This document shows, piece after piece, positions 48,247 to 60,505 of a stretch of DNA of 64,000 nucleotides (position 1 is the first letter of the stretch; each line of letters begins with the position of its first letter). The position numbers and the translations under genes are program-made. The notes beneath the pieces are model-generated. The model was not told the origin of the DNA. It did not search any database and saw nothing but the letters and a program-made list of their open reading frames with translations. The DNA comes from Gigaspora margarita (lineage: Eukaryota > Glomeromycota > Glomeromycetes > Diversisporales > Gigasporaceae). The stretch is from positions 33,160 to 97,159 of the forward strand of contig WTPW01000357.1 of the NCBI GenBank assembly GCA_009809945.1, written 5' to 3'.

Positions 48247-49013
48247 CTTTAACTACACTAAGACAATACCAAATAGCATCAAGAGAACTAAACCACACTA
48301 GTGGTGTGATGAAGTGAGAGACAGAGACCACACAACCTGAATGTACACAGAATCGATACTTAGAAAGAAGCAAAGAATGTAAAAAAAAATCAATATACCA
48401 AAACAACTTCAAAATGGCAGGACAAAAAAATCATATGCCCAAAGAAGTTCAAAAAACTTTAACTATACTAAGACAATACCAAAGAGCTGAGAGAACTACT
48501 GTATTTATCCGAAAATAAGCTACCCTTTTTGGCCAAAAAGTTACACAAAACAACATGGAATAGCTTATTTCAGATTGTTAAATTTTTTGAAAAATTGAAA
48601 AACGTACTAATAAAAAGTTGTCTGAATGTTATGAAATTTTTACTGTAGGTGTATATCGTTATTTTAAAAAACTTTACTTAATCGCACTTTTGAAGTTTAC
48701 TTAGTAAAAAAAAAGTTTTATATGTAGCAACTATTAACGATTTCTTTAAATTTTTTAAAAATTTTTCTGAAAATCTGGGGGGTAGCTTCTTTTGGAGGTA
48801 GCTTATTTTCAGAAACCTACGGTGACATACACCAGTAGCACAACAATGTGAGAGGTGAAGACCACACATCCTATTCAAACATAGAACTGATACCCTGAAA
48901 AAAACAAGTGTAAGAAAAAATAAACACACCAAGACAACAATCTATACTTGCTAAAATAAGCCCAATAACTGGAATGAAGAAATCATACACTCCAAAGAAG
49001 TTCAAAAACACCT
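48247..49013. repeat. Tandem duplication (~210-bp unit), second copy split by a MITE
   Basis: Unit 1 (48,247-48,457) and unit 2 (48,458-48,498 plus about 48,823-49,013) share 'actaagacaataccaaa', 'gagaacta', 'gtgagag..gagaccacac' and 'ccaaagaagttcaaaaa'. Unit 2 is interrupted at gagaacta by the AAATAAGCTA-family MITE. Confidence 0.75.
48499..48822. mobile_element. 'AAATAAGCTA' MITE, copy 2
   Basis: The left end 'ctgtatttatccgaaaataa' and the complement of the right end (ccgtaggtttctgaaaataa) match; TA precedes the left end (48,497-48,498). The interior parallels 12,193-12,491 in inverse order, with 'actaataaaaagttgtctga' versus 'ggacaactttttattagtac'. It is inserted in the second unit of the tandem duplication. 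Confidence 0.75.
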
Positions 49014-49700
49014 TTAACAAACCTAGAAAAAAAAGAAATGTTAGAACAATTCACAAATGGAAAACATAAACAACAAATAAATGAAATAATATGCTTTGAA
49101 ATCCAAGAAAGTCCAAACCCACACTAACCCAACTATCAAACTACTTTAACCAATGCTATTCTACCCAAACTTTAACAAACTCTCACCCTAACTCTAAAAC
49201 TAAATATTCTAACTCTAAACCTAACTGCTAACTAAATAAATCCACTTACCCTAACCACTAACTAAATAATCTACTCTAATTCTAAATCTAACTTATATTT
49301 ACCAACTTCTTATAGCACCTAACAAATACGTTTCATCACCACACAAACAAAAATGAAATGACACTAATGCAACACAACGAAATTATACTGTAGCAAATAT
49401 ACAACAAAATTCACAACATCTAAGCAATAACACCATAAATATGACACATCGATAAAATCACACCGGGCAACAAAATGGAAACAAATTTTGGTGTAATCAG
49501 TGCAATGCAAAGTAAGTAGTACAAAGCAAGCAGCAAAAGCAAATGGCAAAGCAAACACCAGGCAAGCAACAAAAGCCATAGCAATACTGAAATAGTAGCA
49601 CTACAATAACAATACCAGAATGATGATACCAAAATAATAATGACACCGAAGCAACAGCACCAAAGCGACAAAACCCACAAGCAATTAGTTAACTAGAAAC
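49014..49700. repeat. C/A-rich low-complexity repeats
   Basis: 49,150-49,300 holds many variants of ctaactctaaac/taaccctaac, and 49,400-49,680 holds variants of 'caacaccaaagcaacagc'. The two minus-strand frames here (49,364-49,579; 49,420-49,680) overlap each other and are repeat by-products. Confidence 0.5.
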
Positions 49701-49912
49701 AGAAAAAGTAATTATTAAAAAAGAAAAATAATTATCAATGATCATCAATATCAAAAAATATTTATCTATCAATTTGTATAACTGGCTATGCATAGCTGAT
49801 AGCTATATATACATTTTTTTATAAAAAAAAGTATTAAAAATTTAAAAAAATATGAAAGAAAATATATAATAAAAAAATTTAAAAAAAGATAAAAAATTAA
49901 AGGTGAATCTAT

Positions 49913-50233
49913 TTGTCACTGGCAGTAATAGTCACCAGTGTGTGATCAACCAATTAGATCAAAGGGTCACATATAACGTGAAAAATGCAAAAACTTTGAT
50001 TTTTTTAAAAAATCACTTCTAACTTAAAAGTTTGTTTATGAACCTACTTTTTTTTATATGAAAAAAATTCCTAGCAAAATTTTACTATATTTGAAGCTTT
50101 ACATAAACCCTAACTATGGCTCTAACCTGACTCTAACAATAGTAAGTTTCAGTGCTTTGTTTTGTTTTGATCATAATGTTATATGATCTAATTGGTCGAT
50201 CATGCTCTGGTGACTGTCACCATTAGTGACAAA
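49913..50233. mobile_element. MITE of the 'GTCACTGGCAGTAA' family, copy 2
   Basis: Inverted ends of about 50 bp: 'tttgtcactggcagtaatag', 'tcaccagtgtgtgatcaacc' and 'aattagatca' versus the complement 'tttgtcactaatggtgacag', 'tcaccagagcatgatcgacc' and 'aattagatca'. About 320 bp in all, non-coding. TSD not resolved. Confidence 0.75.
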
Positions 50234-50404
50234 CACATTTTTTCAAAAATTAAAATAAGTAAATATTTTTTTATCTTAATTATTTTTATTTTATTTTATT
50301 TTTTTTAATTTTTTTATTTAATTTGTTTTTATTTGATTTTTTTTATTTGTTTTTTAAACAAGCTTTTGTTTAGAAAGCAAATAATGGATCACATATATGC
50401 AATA

Positions 50405-50505
50405 GTAAGAATAAAAAGTAAATTTCTAGTTATTTCTATAGTTAAAATAACAACTAGAATTTACTTTAATTCTCACTATATTGCCTATATACATATGCTC
50501 AACTA
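50405..50505. repeat. Hairpin with ~35-bp arms
   Basis: 'catatatgcaatagtaagaa' with 'taaatttctagttattt' pairs with 'aataacaactagaattta' and 'ttctcactatattgcctata' across a short loop. Probably a very short foldback element. Confidence 0.7.
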
Positions 50506-50631
50506 CTAGTAACTACAAAGAAAAAATCAATAAACAAAAAAAACCAATAAATAAATTATATAAAAAAAGCAAACTAATAAAATAATAATAAAAAAAATAT
50601 TCTAAAAAAAATTTATAATATAAATTATAAT

Positions 50632-51768
50632 AAGGTGGATATGGGTATTATGCCGCACTACCAATTATGGCGCACTACCGATATCTTATGACTACTGATC
50701 AGAATTCTATGATTTTGGTACCAATCGATTCATCTCAGTGAGACAACTCGATTGGTACCAAAATCGTAGAATTCTGACTAATAGATCACGAGATATTACC
50801 ATTAAAGTAATTTTTAAAGTAGATATGGGTATTATGGCGATAGAATTATTGCAGTGTACAGCAGTAACTTGTGAACCATCAGTCAGAATCGTGTAATTTT
50901 GGCACCATTCGACTCGTCTCATCGAGACGAATTGAATGGTACTAAAATTATGTGATTCTGATCGATAATTCTCAAGTTATCATAATTTAACCAAAATAAG
51001 CTGTGCAAAACCAACTTTAAAATTAACATAAAATATTTAATAACTCTTGGTAGAACCGTTCGTTTTTGATACTTTTACCGCCAAAATGTCTGCCTTGAAG
51101 AGGCGATTCCAACAAGCACAAACTCGCTAAAATCCAATCATGGGATCATGGGATCGTTAAGGTTTTATTATTGTTTTGATGAAAGTATATAAGTTTAACT
51201 AATCAAATTTTTATCAGAAACAATACAAAAACCTTAGCGATCCCATGATCCCGTTATTGGATTTTAGCGAATTTGGGCTTGTTGGAATAGCCTCTTCAAG
51301 GCAGACATTTAGATGTTAAAATTATTGAAAACGGACGGTTCTACCAAGAGTTATTCATTATTTTATATTAATTTTAAAATTTGCTTTGCGCAGCTTATTT
51401 TGGTTAAATTATGATATATCGAGAAATATTGGTCAGAATCACATTATTGTGGTACCATTCGATTCGTCTCAATGAGACGAATCGAATAGTATCAAAATAA
51501 TTCAATTCTGATCAATAGATCTCAATAGATCATGAAAAATAGTATGTGCGCCATAATTGGTACCTGCATTATAATTTATTATTTTACTTTGTATTTATTT
51601 AATTAACGATATCTTATGTTCTAGTGATTAGAATTGGATGATTTTGGTACCATTCGATTCGCCTTGGTGTGACGAATCCAATGGTACCAAAATCATTCAA
51701 TTCTGATCGACACATCATGTATTATTAGCCAAAATACTTAACTGCGCCATAATACCCATATCCACCTT
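50632..51768. mobile_element. Foldback MITE with AAT TSD and four palindromic modules
   Basis: 1,137 bp with ends aaggtggatatgggtattat and its exact complement, flanked by AAT (50,629-50,631; 51,769-51,771). The interior holds four head-to-head palindromes built on ggtaccattcgattcgtctc (about 50,712-50,765, 50,900-50,945, 51,450-51,495 and 51,645-51,690), and between them the pair 'gattccaacaagc' with 'tggatttagc' around 51,080-51,300. These modules are shared with 19,094-21,050. Non-coding; a 3-bp TSD as in the other two large foldback elements. Confidence 0.85.
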
Positions 51769-51774
51769 AATACT

Positions 51775-51914
51775 TTTTTTTATTTAATGTTTTTTAATTT
51801 TTATTTATTTTTTTTAATTTTTTTTATTTTATTTTTTTTAAACTTTTTATCTTTTTTTTTTAATTTTTTTATTTTTTTTTATTTGTTTTTTTTTATTTTT
51901 TTCAATTTTTTTTA
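51775..51914. repeat. T-rich low-complexity tract before the gap
   Basis: About 140 bp of T with scattered A, C and G, running into the N gap. Frames here are meaningless. Confidence 0.8.
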
Positions 51915-52127
51915 NNNNNNNNNNNNNNNNNNNNNNNNNNNNNNNNNNNNNNNNNNNNNNNNNNNNNNNNNNNNNNNNNNNNNNNNNNNNNNNNNNNNNN
52001 NNNNNNNNNNNNNNNNNNNNNNNNNNNNNNNNNNNNNNNNNNNNNNNNNNNNNNNNNNNNNNNNNNNNNNNNNNNNNNNNNNNNNNNNNNNNNNNNNNNN
52101 NNNNNNNNNNNNNNNNNNNNNNNNNNN
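51915..52127. other. Assembly gap (213 N)
   Basis: Unknown bases between a T-rich tract and the first T17-A9 block. The change in sequence character on the two sides makes this a likely join between differently processed sequences. Confidence 1.
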
Positions 52128-53386
52128 TTTTTTTTTTTTTTTTTTTAAAAAAAAAGCAAATTAAAGTCAATTCAGATAAATAGTCTTTTTTTTTTTTTTT
52201 TTAAAAAAAAAGATTTTTATATTATTATAATTTATTTTTTGTTTTTTTTTTTTTTTTTAAAAAAAAAAATAAAAAAGCTAACAATACTATTTACATGTTT
52301 TTTTTTTTTTTTTTAAAAAAAAAAGTTACTAAAATAGTTGTAGAATGTGTTAATTTTTTTTTTTTTTTTTAAAAAAAAATTTGATATTTTATTATTAAAA
52401 TTTGCTTCTTTTTTTTTTTTTTTTTTAAAAAAAAATACAAAAAAGTAATTTGCAAAGAAATATTATTTTTTTTTTTTTTTTTAAAAAAAAATCTGGAATA
52501 AAAATAAACCAAATAACTTGATTTTTTTTTTTTTTTTTAAAAAAAAAGTTATCTATTACTTTTAATAGTGCTTAGTATTTTTTTTTTTTTTTTTAAAAAA
52601 AAATTAGAGCAGGTACCATGATTTTTTTTGTTTTTATCAAACTTAAAAATTTTAATCTGGAAATAAAATTAAAAATAATAGTAACCTTGTTTTTTTTTTT
52701 TTTTTTAAAAAAAAAATTTTAATTAAGAATAGCTAAAATACTATATTTTTTTTTTTTTTTTTAAAAAAAAAAAGGTTTTACTTTGAGAAAGTCCTTCCAG
52801 ATTTTTTTTTTTTTTTTTAAAAAAAAAGATACAGTTGTCCCTCCCTATAATCACCTCTTTTTTTTTTTTTTTTTAAAAAAAAACACATGGTTTTTGTTAC
52901 CATTTTTTTGTTATTTTTTTTTTTTTTTTTAAAAAAAAAATACTTATAATCACTATCACATGTATTTTAATATTTATAGAACAAATTTTTGATGAAAAAA
53001 TAAATGCCGTATTCTTCTGAAAATATTTTTTTTTTTTTTTTTAAAAAAAAAGAATTCCAAATTAAATTTTTAGATATTTTTTTTTTTTTTTTTTTTTTAA
53101 AAAAAAATACATCTACATTTAATAGTAAAAACACTTTTTTTTTTTTTTTTTTTTAAAAAAAAATTTGCTCTAATATGATCCTGCTTAAATTGATTTTTTT
53201 TTTTTTTTTTAAAAAAAAAAATACTGTTCTGAAGCATACACAAAAACTATTTTTTTTTTTTTTTTTAAAAAAAAATTATACATATGTTATACATATGAAT
53301 CTTAATTTTTTTTTTTTTTTTTAAAAAAAAAAAACAGCTATTTAGAACACATGTATATATTTTTTTTTTTTTTTTTTTAAAAAAAA

Positions 53387-53611
53387 ATCGGGGATGATGC
53401 TGAAATCGGATGATCCTTTTTTTTTTTTTTTTTTAAAAAAAAAATTTTAAAATTTTTTTGANATGTTTTTTCATTTTTTTTTTTTTTTTTAAAAAAAAAG
53501 TTTGGGTATAGATTTGATATTTAAAGAGTATATGTGAATTTTAGCAGGGCTTATAGTTTCAAATCAAGACCCTAAATTTCTGCATTTTTTTTTTTTTTTT
53601 TTAAAAAAAAA
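53387..53611. mobile_element. Overwritten copy of the 'GTCRGGGATGATGCTG' MITE
   Basis: Visible words: tcggggatgatgctgaaatc at 53,388, ttttaaaattttttt at 53,445 and 'agcagggcttatagtttcaa' at 53,543. They lie at the same offsets as in 63,313-63,537 (158 nt from the first base to caggg/cagga in both). By that alignment the right end would fall exactly under the block at 53,586-53,611. Confidence 0.75.
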
Positions 53612-54059
53612 AATATATATATATATTATTATTTATTCTGCTTTTTTTTTTTTTTTTTAAAAAAAAAGACATAATAATGAGTTTGGCATAGTGTTTATTT
53701 TTTTTTTTTTTTTTAAAAAAAAAAACATAAGCAGAATGCTATCCCTGATAAAATTTTTTTTTTTTTTTTTAAAAAAAAATTATATTGTGTATCAATGCAT
53801 TCACACGAGTTTTTTTTTTTTTTTTTAAAAAAAAATGCAGTTATAGAAAATCTATTATGATGATATTTTTTTTTTTTTTTTTAAAAAAAAATAAAAGTCT
53901 AATAAAGGGATTTAAATAGTATTTTTTTTTTTTTTTTTAAAAAAAAATAGAAGGTATCACAGAAAATTTTGGTAGCATTTTTTTTTTTTTTTTTAAAAAA
54001 AAAATGGAACATTTTCAATTATATAATAATCTATTTTTTTTTTTTTTTTTAAAAAAAAA

Positions 54060-54427
54060 GTGCTAATAATAGCTAATAAATAACAATGCCTCATATGAAA
54101 TTACAGTTAAAGAAATAATATATGGCTATCAATTTTTTAAAGAAAAAGACCTTCATTTTTGATTTTCTTTCTGCCTGCATCTTCAAATATTATGTCTTTT
54201 CTACTACTTTTTCTGCAAGTATTTGGTCTTCTAGTAAGTGGACTCTTTTTATTTTAATAAATATCNTTCCAATTTGTGGCATAATAGTAATATTTACAAT
54301 TGATGATAAATTTATAAACAAGTTAGAAAATTGAAATGAAGAAATTTATAAATAGATAAGCACCTTATTTTATACTCATATATTGAATATATGTACTAAG
54401 TAATATTTGTTAATATGCAGTAACGTT
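54060..54427 (+). other. Longest block-free stretch within the comb; possible coding exon
   Basis: Six successive phases are unfilled. A plus-strand frame 54,122-54,334 reads 70 residues with hydrophobic segments (WTLFILINI, ICGIIVIFTI) and ends IDDKFINKLEN; one base is N (54,266). It could be an exon of a membrane protein or chance. No family recognised. Confidence 0.35.
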
Positions 54428-54652
54428 TTTTTTTTTTTTTTTAAAAAAAAAAATTTGAGTTAGGTACAGTGCAAGAAATCTTTTTTTTTTTTTTTTTTAA
54501 AAAAAAAGTCGATAATTATATTTTAATATAATGCCATTTTTTTTTTTTTTTTTTAAAAAAAAAAGTATTTATATATATATGTATGTTCATATTTTTTTTT
54601 TTTTTTTTTTAAAAAAAAACAATTTATGTATTTAATTGGCATTGAGAAATTT

Positions 54653-55270
54653 TTTTTTTTTTTTTTAAAAAAAAATCAAAACTTTGCAGAAATGAGAGAT
54701 ATTGATTTTTTTTTTTTTTTTTAAAAAAAAATCTATATGGAATTGGTATTAAAAAAAAGATTTTTTTTTTTTTTTTTTAAAAAAAAAATCTGCTGAGATA
54801 GGTGACACTATTGGAACTTTTTTTTTTTTTTTTTAAAAAAAAAGAGTTGAAGAAGATGAGCATAAAGCATTCATTTTTTTTTTTTTTTTTAAAAAAAAAG
54901 ATATGCTAAAGAAACTTATAAGGTTGGATTTTTTTTTTTTTTTTTTAAAAAAAAAGAAAATAATGAAAATAAGGCATTCATATATTTTTTTTTTTTTTTT
55001 TTAAAAAAAAATGCTAAAGAAACATATAAGGTCAGATATTGTTTTTTTTTTTTTTTTTAAAAAAAAAAAAATAAACATAAGGCATTTATTTATTTTCTTT
55101 TTTTTTTTTTTTTTAAAAAAAAAATGGAATATCAAAAGTTGAAACATTGCTGTTTTTTTTTTTTTTTTTTAAAAAAAAATAAATATAAAGCATATATTTA
55201 TTACCAAAATTTTTTTTTTTTTTTTTAAAAAAAAAATTAAATGGAATTGAAATAGCAAGAAATCTTTTTT
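54653..55270 (+). CDS. Sel1-repeat protein fragment beneath the comb
   Basis: The 30-nt windows translate to pieces of Sel1 repeats (about 36-residue helix-pair units, usually scaffolds for protein contacts; in AM fungi often next to kinase domains). In order: QNFAEMRDI, LYGIGIKK, SAEIGDTIGT, VEEDEHKAF, YAKETYKVG, ENNENKAFIY, AKETYKVRYC, NKHKAFIYF, a GIS-like piece, KYKAYIYYQ and NGIEIARN. The KAF/KAY codons are at 54,867, 54,974, 55,082 and 55,190 (107, 108 and 108 nt apart) and the KETYKV codons at 54,905 and 55,013 (108 apart). 108 nt is one Sel1 unit. About 46% of the bases are hidden by T17-A9. The single 107 interval implies a one-base indel, so the gene may be damaged. Gene ends are not visible. 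Confidence 0.65.
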
Positions 55271-55683
55271 TTTTTTTTTTTTAAAAAAAAATTGAGTCCA
55301 AATTTGTTCAATGTATTGTGTTTTTTTTTTTTTTTTTTAAAAAAAAACAGGTGTAATATAAATAAAAAACAATATATTTTTTTTTTTTTTTTTTAAAAAA
55401 AAACCTAAAATTTGATTTTTGATTAGGATAGATTTTTTTTTTTTTTTTTTAAAAAAAAATTTATAAGCAAAGTTTCGAGTTATAACAATTTTTTTTTTTT
55501 TTTTTTAAAAAAAAAATTATGTTAAGATTAAAATTATTGTAATTCAAATATATTTAATAGATCCTTTGAGATCTTGATTTTTTAATATACTAATGCATAA
55601 ATTTTTTTTTTTTTTTTTAAAAAAAAAATAAAATTTGGTTAAAGCAATATAGACTAATTTTTTTTTTTTTTTTTAAAAAAAAA

Positions 55684-56161
55684 CAGATAATGCTGAAATT
55701 CACGTGATCGCTGTTTTTTTTTTTTTTTTTAAAAAAAAAAAAATTGTGTAAACAATCGATTTACAATATTTTTTTTTTTTTTTTTTAAAAAAAAAGTTAG
55801 AGTGGGGTTAGTTCAATACTGCATATTTTTTTTTTTTTTTTTAAAAAAAAAAAGACCTTCTAACTGTATCAAAACAGCGATTTTTTTTTTTTTTTTTTAA
55901 AAAAAAAAAATTTTTTTTTGTTAGTGGGTTTATAGATTTTTTTTTTTTTTTTTTAAAAAAAAAGGTTAGGGTCGCCTTTTTGATATAGTTAGATTTTTTT
56001 TTTTTTTTTTAAAAAAAAAATGCATATAGGCATACCGACCGGTTATAGCTTTTTTTTTTTTTTTTTAAAAAAAAATACACGATTTTCAAAAATTTTAGGA
56101 AATCTTTTTTTTTTTTTTTTTTAAAAAAAAAAGCATCATCTGATTTTAGCATTATCCCTGA
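55684..56161. mobile_element. Overwritten copy of the telomere-motif foldback MITE
   Basis: Nine consecutive windows match 47,631-48,075 in order: 'cagataatgctgaaattcac', 'ttgtgtaaacaatcgattta', 'gttagagtggggttagttca', 'gaccttctaactgtatcaaa', 'tttgttagtgggtttataga', 'ggttagggtcgcctttttga', 'accggttatagc', 'acacgattttcaaaaatttt' and 'catcatctgattttagcatt'. Between gtgatcgc and gtgtaaac there are 34 nt in both copies, although 26 of them are a block here. Confidence 0.85.
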
Positions 56162-56911
56162 TTTTTTTTTTTTTTTTTAAAAAAAAATAGAGGCTCAAAT
56201 ATTCTCATAGCAAATTGTTTTTTTTTTTTTTTTTAAAAAAAAAACATTAAATTTAAATAGAACCATCAGAATATTTTTTTTTTTTTTTTTAAAAAAAAAT
56301 CAAACAGATAAGTTTTCTATTTAACAAAATTTTTTTTTTTTTTTTTAAAAAAAAATAAATGTAATATTTGCCTTTATAAGATATATTTTTTTTTTTTTTT
56401 TTAAAAAAAAAGTACAATCAAGTTAAATTATAAGATTCTTCTTTTTTTTTTTTTTTTTAAAAAAAAACTTGTATTTGTAATATTTTTAACAATTAGGCCT
56501 TTATAAATAAATATTTTTAAGTTGGCCCTCATTCATAATTATTTTCAAATTTGTTTTTTTTTTTTTTTTTAAAAAAAAATATTGTAATACAAAATTCTGC
56601 TGCAGTTTATTTTTTTTTTTTTTTTTAAAAAAAAATATAATGTATAATGCATTAAAGTTGGTTTTTTTTTTTTTTTTTTTTTAAAAAAAAACTTATAGAC
56701 ACAACAACAATCAGCATTACTAAAATACACTTAACTCTAACCTTAATTTAGCCCATATTTTGTCTATAAGTTATGTATTTTTTTTTTTTTTTTTAAAAAA
56801 AAAAAATAAATAATATTTTTTATTTTTACCTCCTTTTTTTTTTTTTTTTTAAAAAAAAATAAGCTGTAATTATATAAAAGTAACCTTTGTTTTTTTTTTT
56901 TTTTTTAAAAA

Positions 56912-57001
56912 AAAATAAGTGGTATGTGCCCAACTGTCATCTCGGCTTTTTCTGAATCCTGCCAAAGTTTCCTTTCATTCACTTTCAGCTGCTGTTCCTT
57001 G
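56912..57001 (-). other. Block-free window with coding-like, GC-richer sequence
   Basis: One skipped phase exposes about 86 nt that on the minus strand read KEQQLKVNERKLWQDSEKA and on to EMTVGHIP without a stop, richer in GC than the surroundings. It might be part of an exon or of an element's coding region. Too short to name. Confidence 0.3.
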
Positions 57002-59404
57002 TTTTTTTTTTTTTTTTTAAAAAAAAATGAGAGGACAACTATATTTGAATTAACAAATTTTTTTTTTTTTTTTTAAAAAAAAAATATTTTTTTATGAAAT
57101 TTGAGATTCTCACTTTTTTTTTTTTTTTTTAAAAAAAAATATTAATATTATCTTTATAAATTCTTGACCTTTTTTTTTTTTTTTTTAAAAAAAAAATTCT
57201 ACAAAACTAAAATAAAAAAATTTTATTAAATTGGATCAAAAAACTCATAGAGATAGCTTCTATAGAAGTTTCTATAAACAATTTTTTTTTTTTTTTTTAA
57301 AAAAAAATTAGAAGTAAAAAAATTTTATTAAAGATATTTTTTTTTTTTTTTTTTAAAAAAAAATAAAAATTTTTTATTTGCATTCTACAAATTTTTTTTT
57401 TTTTTTTTTTAAAAAAAAATTAAATTTGGTCAAGAACTTGCAATAATGTTTTTTTTTTTTTTTTTTAAAAAAAAATGGTATAGCTTCTTTGTAATATATA
57501 TTGTTTTTTTTTTTTTTTTTTTAAAAAAAAAATCTCTATGAGTTCTTGACAAATTTGTTGATTTTTTTTTTTTTTTTTAAAAAAAAATTCATAGAATTAA
57601 AATAAAAAATTTTTATTTTTTTTTTTTTTTTTTTAAAAAAAAAATCTTTGATAAAAGTTTCTATAAACAGTTTTTTTTTTTTTTTTTTTTAAAAAAAAAT
57701 TTTGGCCTTGAAAATCAAGTTATTAAGCATTTTTTTTTTTTTTTTTAAAAAAAAAATTTTCAAGACAAAGACCCATATATATTTTTAGAAATAAAAGTTT
57801 TTTTGACCAAATTCAATAAAATTTTTTTATTTAAATTCTACTTTTTTTTTTTTTTTTTAAAAAAAAATTTATTAAATTTGGTCAAGAACTAGCAGATTTT
57901 TTTTTTTTTTTTTTAAAAAAAAAAATTTTGGTACAGTTTTTTTGTAATATACATTTTTTTTTTTTTTTTTAAAAAAAAATAAAGATATTTCTGTAAGTTC
58001 TTGACTAAATTTTTTTTTTTTTTTTTAAAAAAAAATACAGATTTGTAAAATTCAAATAAAAAATTTTTTTTTTTTTTTTTTTAAAAAAAAAATAGATATA
58101 TTTGATAAAATTTTCTACTTCTTTTTTTTTTTTTTTTTAAAAAAAAATTCTAAAATTATTTACAGAAACTTTTATCATTTTTTTTTTTTTTTTTAAAAAA
58201 AAAAATTTGATGAAAATGTTTTATTATAATTCTTTTTTTTTTTTTTTTTTAAAAAAAAAAATTTTTTATTAAATTTAGTCAAAAACTCATTTTTTTTTTT
58301 TTTTTTAAAAAAAAATTATTTTCAAAAACATATATTACAAAGAAATTTTTTTTTTTTTTTTTAAAAAAAAATTTATTAAAGATATCTCTGTGAGTTTTTG
58401 ATTTTTTTTTTTTTTTTTAAAAAAAAATGAAAAAGGCCTATTTCATCTTCATTAGAGTTTTTTTTTTTTTTTTTAAAAAAAAAGCAAATAAAATTTAGAT
58501 AGATATGTTCCTTTTTTTTTTTTTTTTTTTAAAAAAAAATCAAATAATTTCATCTTTCAAGTAAAATAGTTTTTTTTTTTTTTTTTAAAAAAAAATCAAT
58601 TTTGGGTTTTCCAACCTGAAATGCTTTCATCCTTATGTATATTTTTGACCAAATTCAATAAATTTTTTATTTTAATTCTACAGATTTGTAAATGCAATTA
58701 AAAAACTTTTTATTGAATTTGGTAAGAACTCACAAAGTTTTTTTTTTTTTTTTTAAAAAAAAATTAAAAATATATATAACAAAGAAGCTGTACTTTTTTT
58801 TTTTTTTTTTAAAAAAAAAGAGATATCTTTACAATTTCTTGACCAAATTTTTTTTTTTTTTTTTTTAAAAAAAAATATATATTTGTAGAATTCAAATAAA
58901 AAATTTTTTTTTTTTTTTTTTTAAAAAAAAATGAGATATCTTTGATAAAGTTTTTTTAATTTTTTTTTTTTTTTTTTTAAAAAAAAATACTAAAATTGTT
59001 TACAAGAACTTTCATTGTTTTTTTTTTTTTTTTTAAAAAAAAAAATTTAATAATTTTTTTTTATTTTAATTCTTTTTTTTTTTTTTTTTTAAAAAAAAAA
59101 ATTTTATTAAATTTGGTCAAAACTTGCAGTTTTTTTTTTTTTTTTTAAAAAAAAATTATAAAAATATATATTATAAGTAACTGCGTTTTTTTTTTTTTTT
59201 TTAAAAAAAAACAAAGATATTTTTATAAGTTCTTGATCTAAATTAATAAAATTTTTTTTATTTTAATTCTATAAATCCATAAAATTCAATTAAAAACTTT
59301 TTTTTTTTTTTTTTAAAAAAAAACTCAAACTCAAATATAATTTTTAAAAAAGTTTTTTTTTTTTTTTTTTAAAAAAAAACTCAAATTTAATTAAAGTTTG
59401 ATTT

Positions 59405-59435
<31 letters not shown>

Positions 59436-60473
59436 TAAATAGTAGACATATTCTAAAGATAACCTTTTTTTTTTTTTTTTTTAAAAAAAAAGATTTAAAA
59501 TGAATTGTAAAACTTGAAATATTTTTTTTTTTTTTTTTAAAAAAAAAAATGTAAAAAAATCTGCACTATCCAAAACTTTTTTTTTTTTTTTTTTAAAAAA
59601 AAATTGTAAAGAAGTTTGTTGGAAAAATTTTGATTTTTTTTTTTTTTTTTAAAAAAAAAACATTTGTGAACCAAATAAATAATTCGAGTTTTTTTTTTTT
59701 TTTTTTAAAAAAAAAAATATTATAAATTAAATAACAAAAGGAATTTTTTTTTTTTTTTTTTTAAAAAAAAATTAACGATTTATTAAGGAGGCAAATTTGC
59801 TTTTTTTTTTTTTTTTTTAAAAAAAAAATTTTTAACCCTGCAAAATTCACAAATATTTTTTTTTTTTTTTTTTTAAAAAAAAAATCAGATATTAAAATTT
59901 GAATGCAGCACAGTTTTTTTTTTTTTTTTTAAAAAAAAAGGCCATAATATCATTCTCTGAAAATTTAAATTTTTTTTTTTTTTTTTAAAAAAAAAGTATA
60001 AATGTCACATACGGTAACAGTTGTATTTTTTTTTTTTTTTTTAAAAAAAAAGTTATGTTCACTAACCTAAGGTAAAAATAATTTTTTTTTTTTTTTTTAA
60101 AAAAAAAATAATGTTATTGTTTAAAAGCACTTTGCAATTTTTTTTTTTTTTTTTAAAAAAAAAGTACTATAAAAACAATTTTGATCAAACTTTTTTTTTT
60201 TTTTTTTTTTAAAAAAAAATAAAGATAATGAACCCTTGATATAAAGAGTTTTAAATTACAGAATTATTAAAATTCATCCTTATATAGTATATTTAGTATT
60301 CTCTCTTTTTTTTTTTTTTTTTAAAAAAAAAGCGACATGATAACTTGAGTGAGTTGTAATATTTGTTTATAGTAATTCTATATATGGAGTCACCTTAATT
60401 TCTTGTTGAACTATGAATAGAAAAGAAAAGATAAATAGTATAAAATAGTATACAGTTAACTTTCTATAATGAA

Positions 60474-60505
<32 letters not shown>

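Noticed and set aside
49364-49680. Overlapping minus-strand frames rich in Leu, Cys and Phe
   Set aside because: They arise from C/A-rich low-complexity repeats and overlap each other in different frames.
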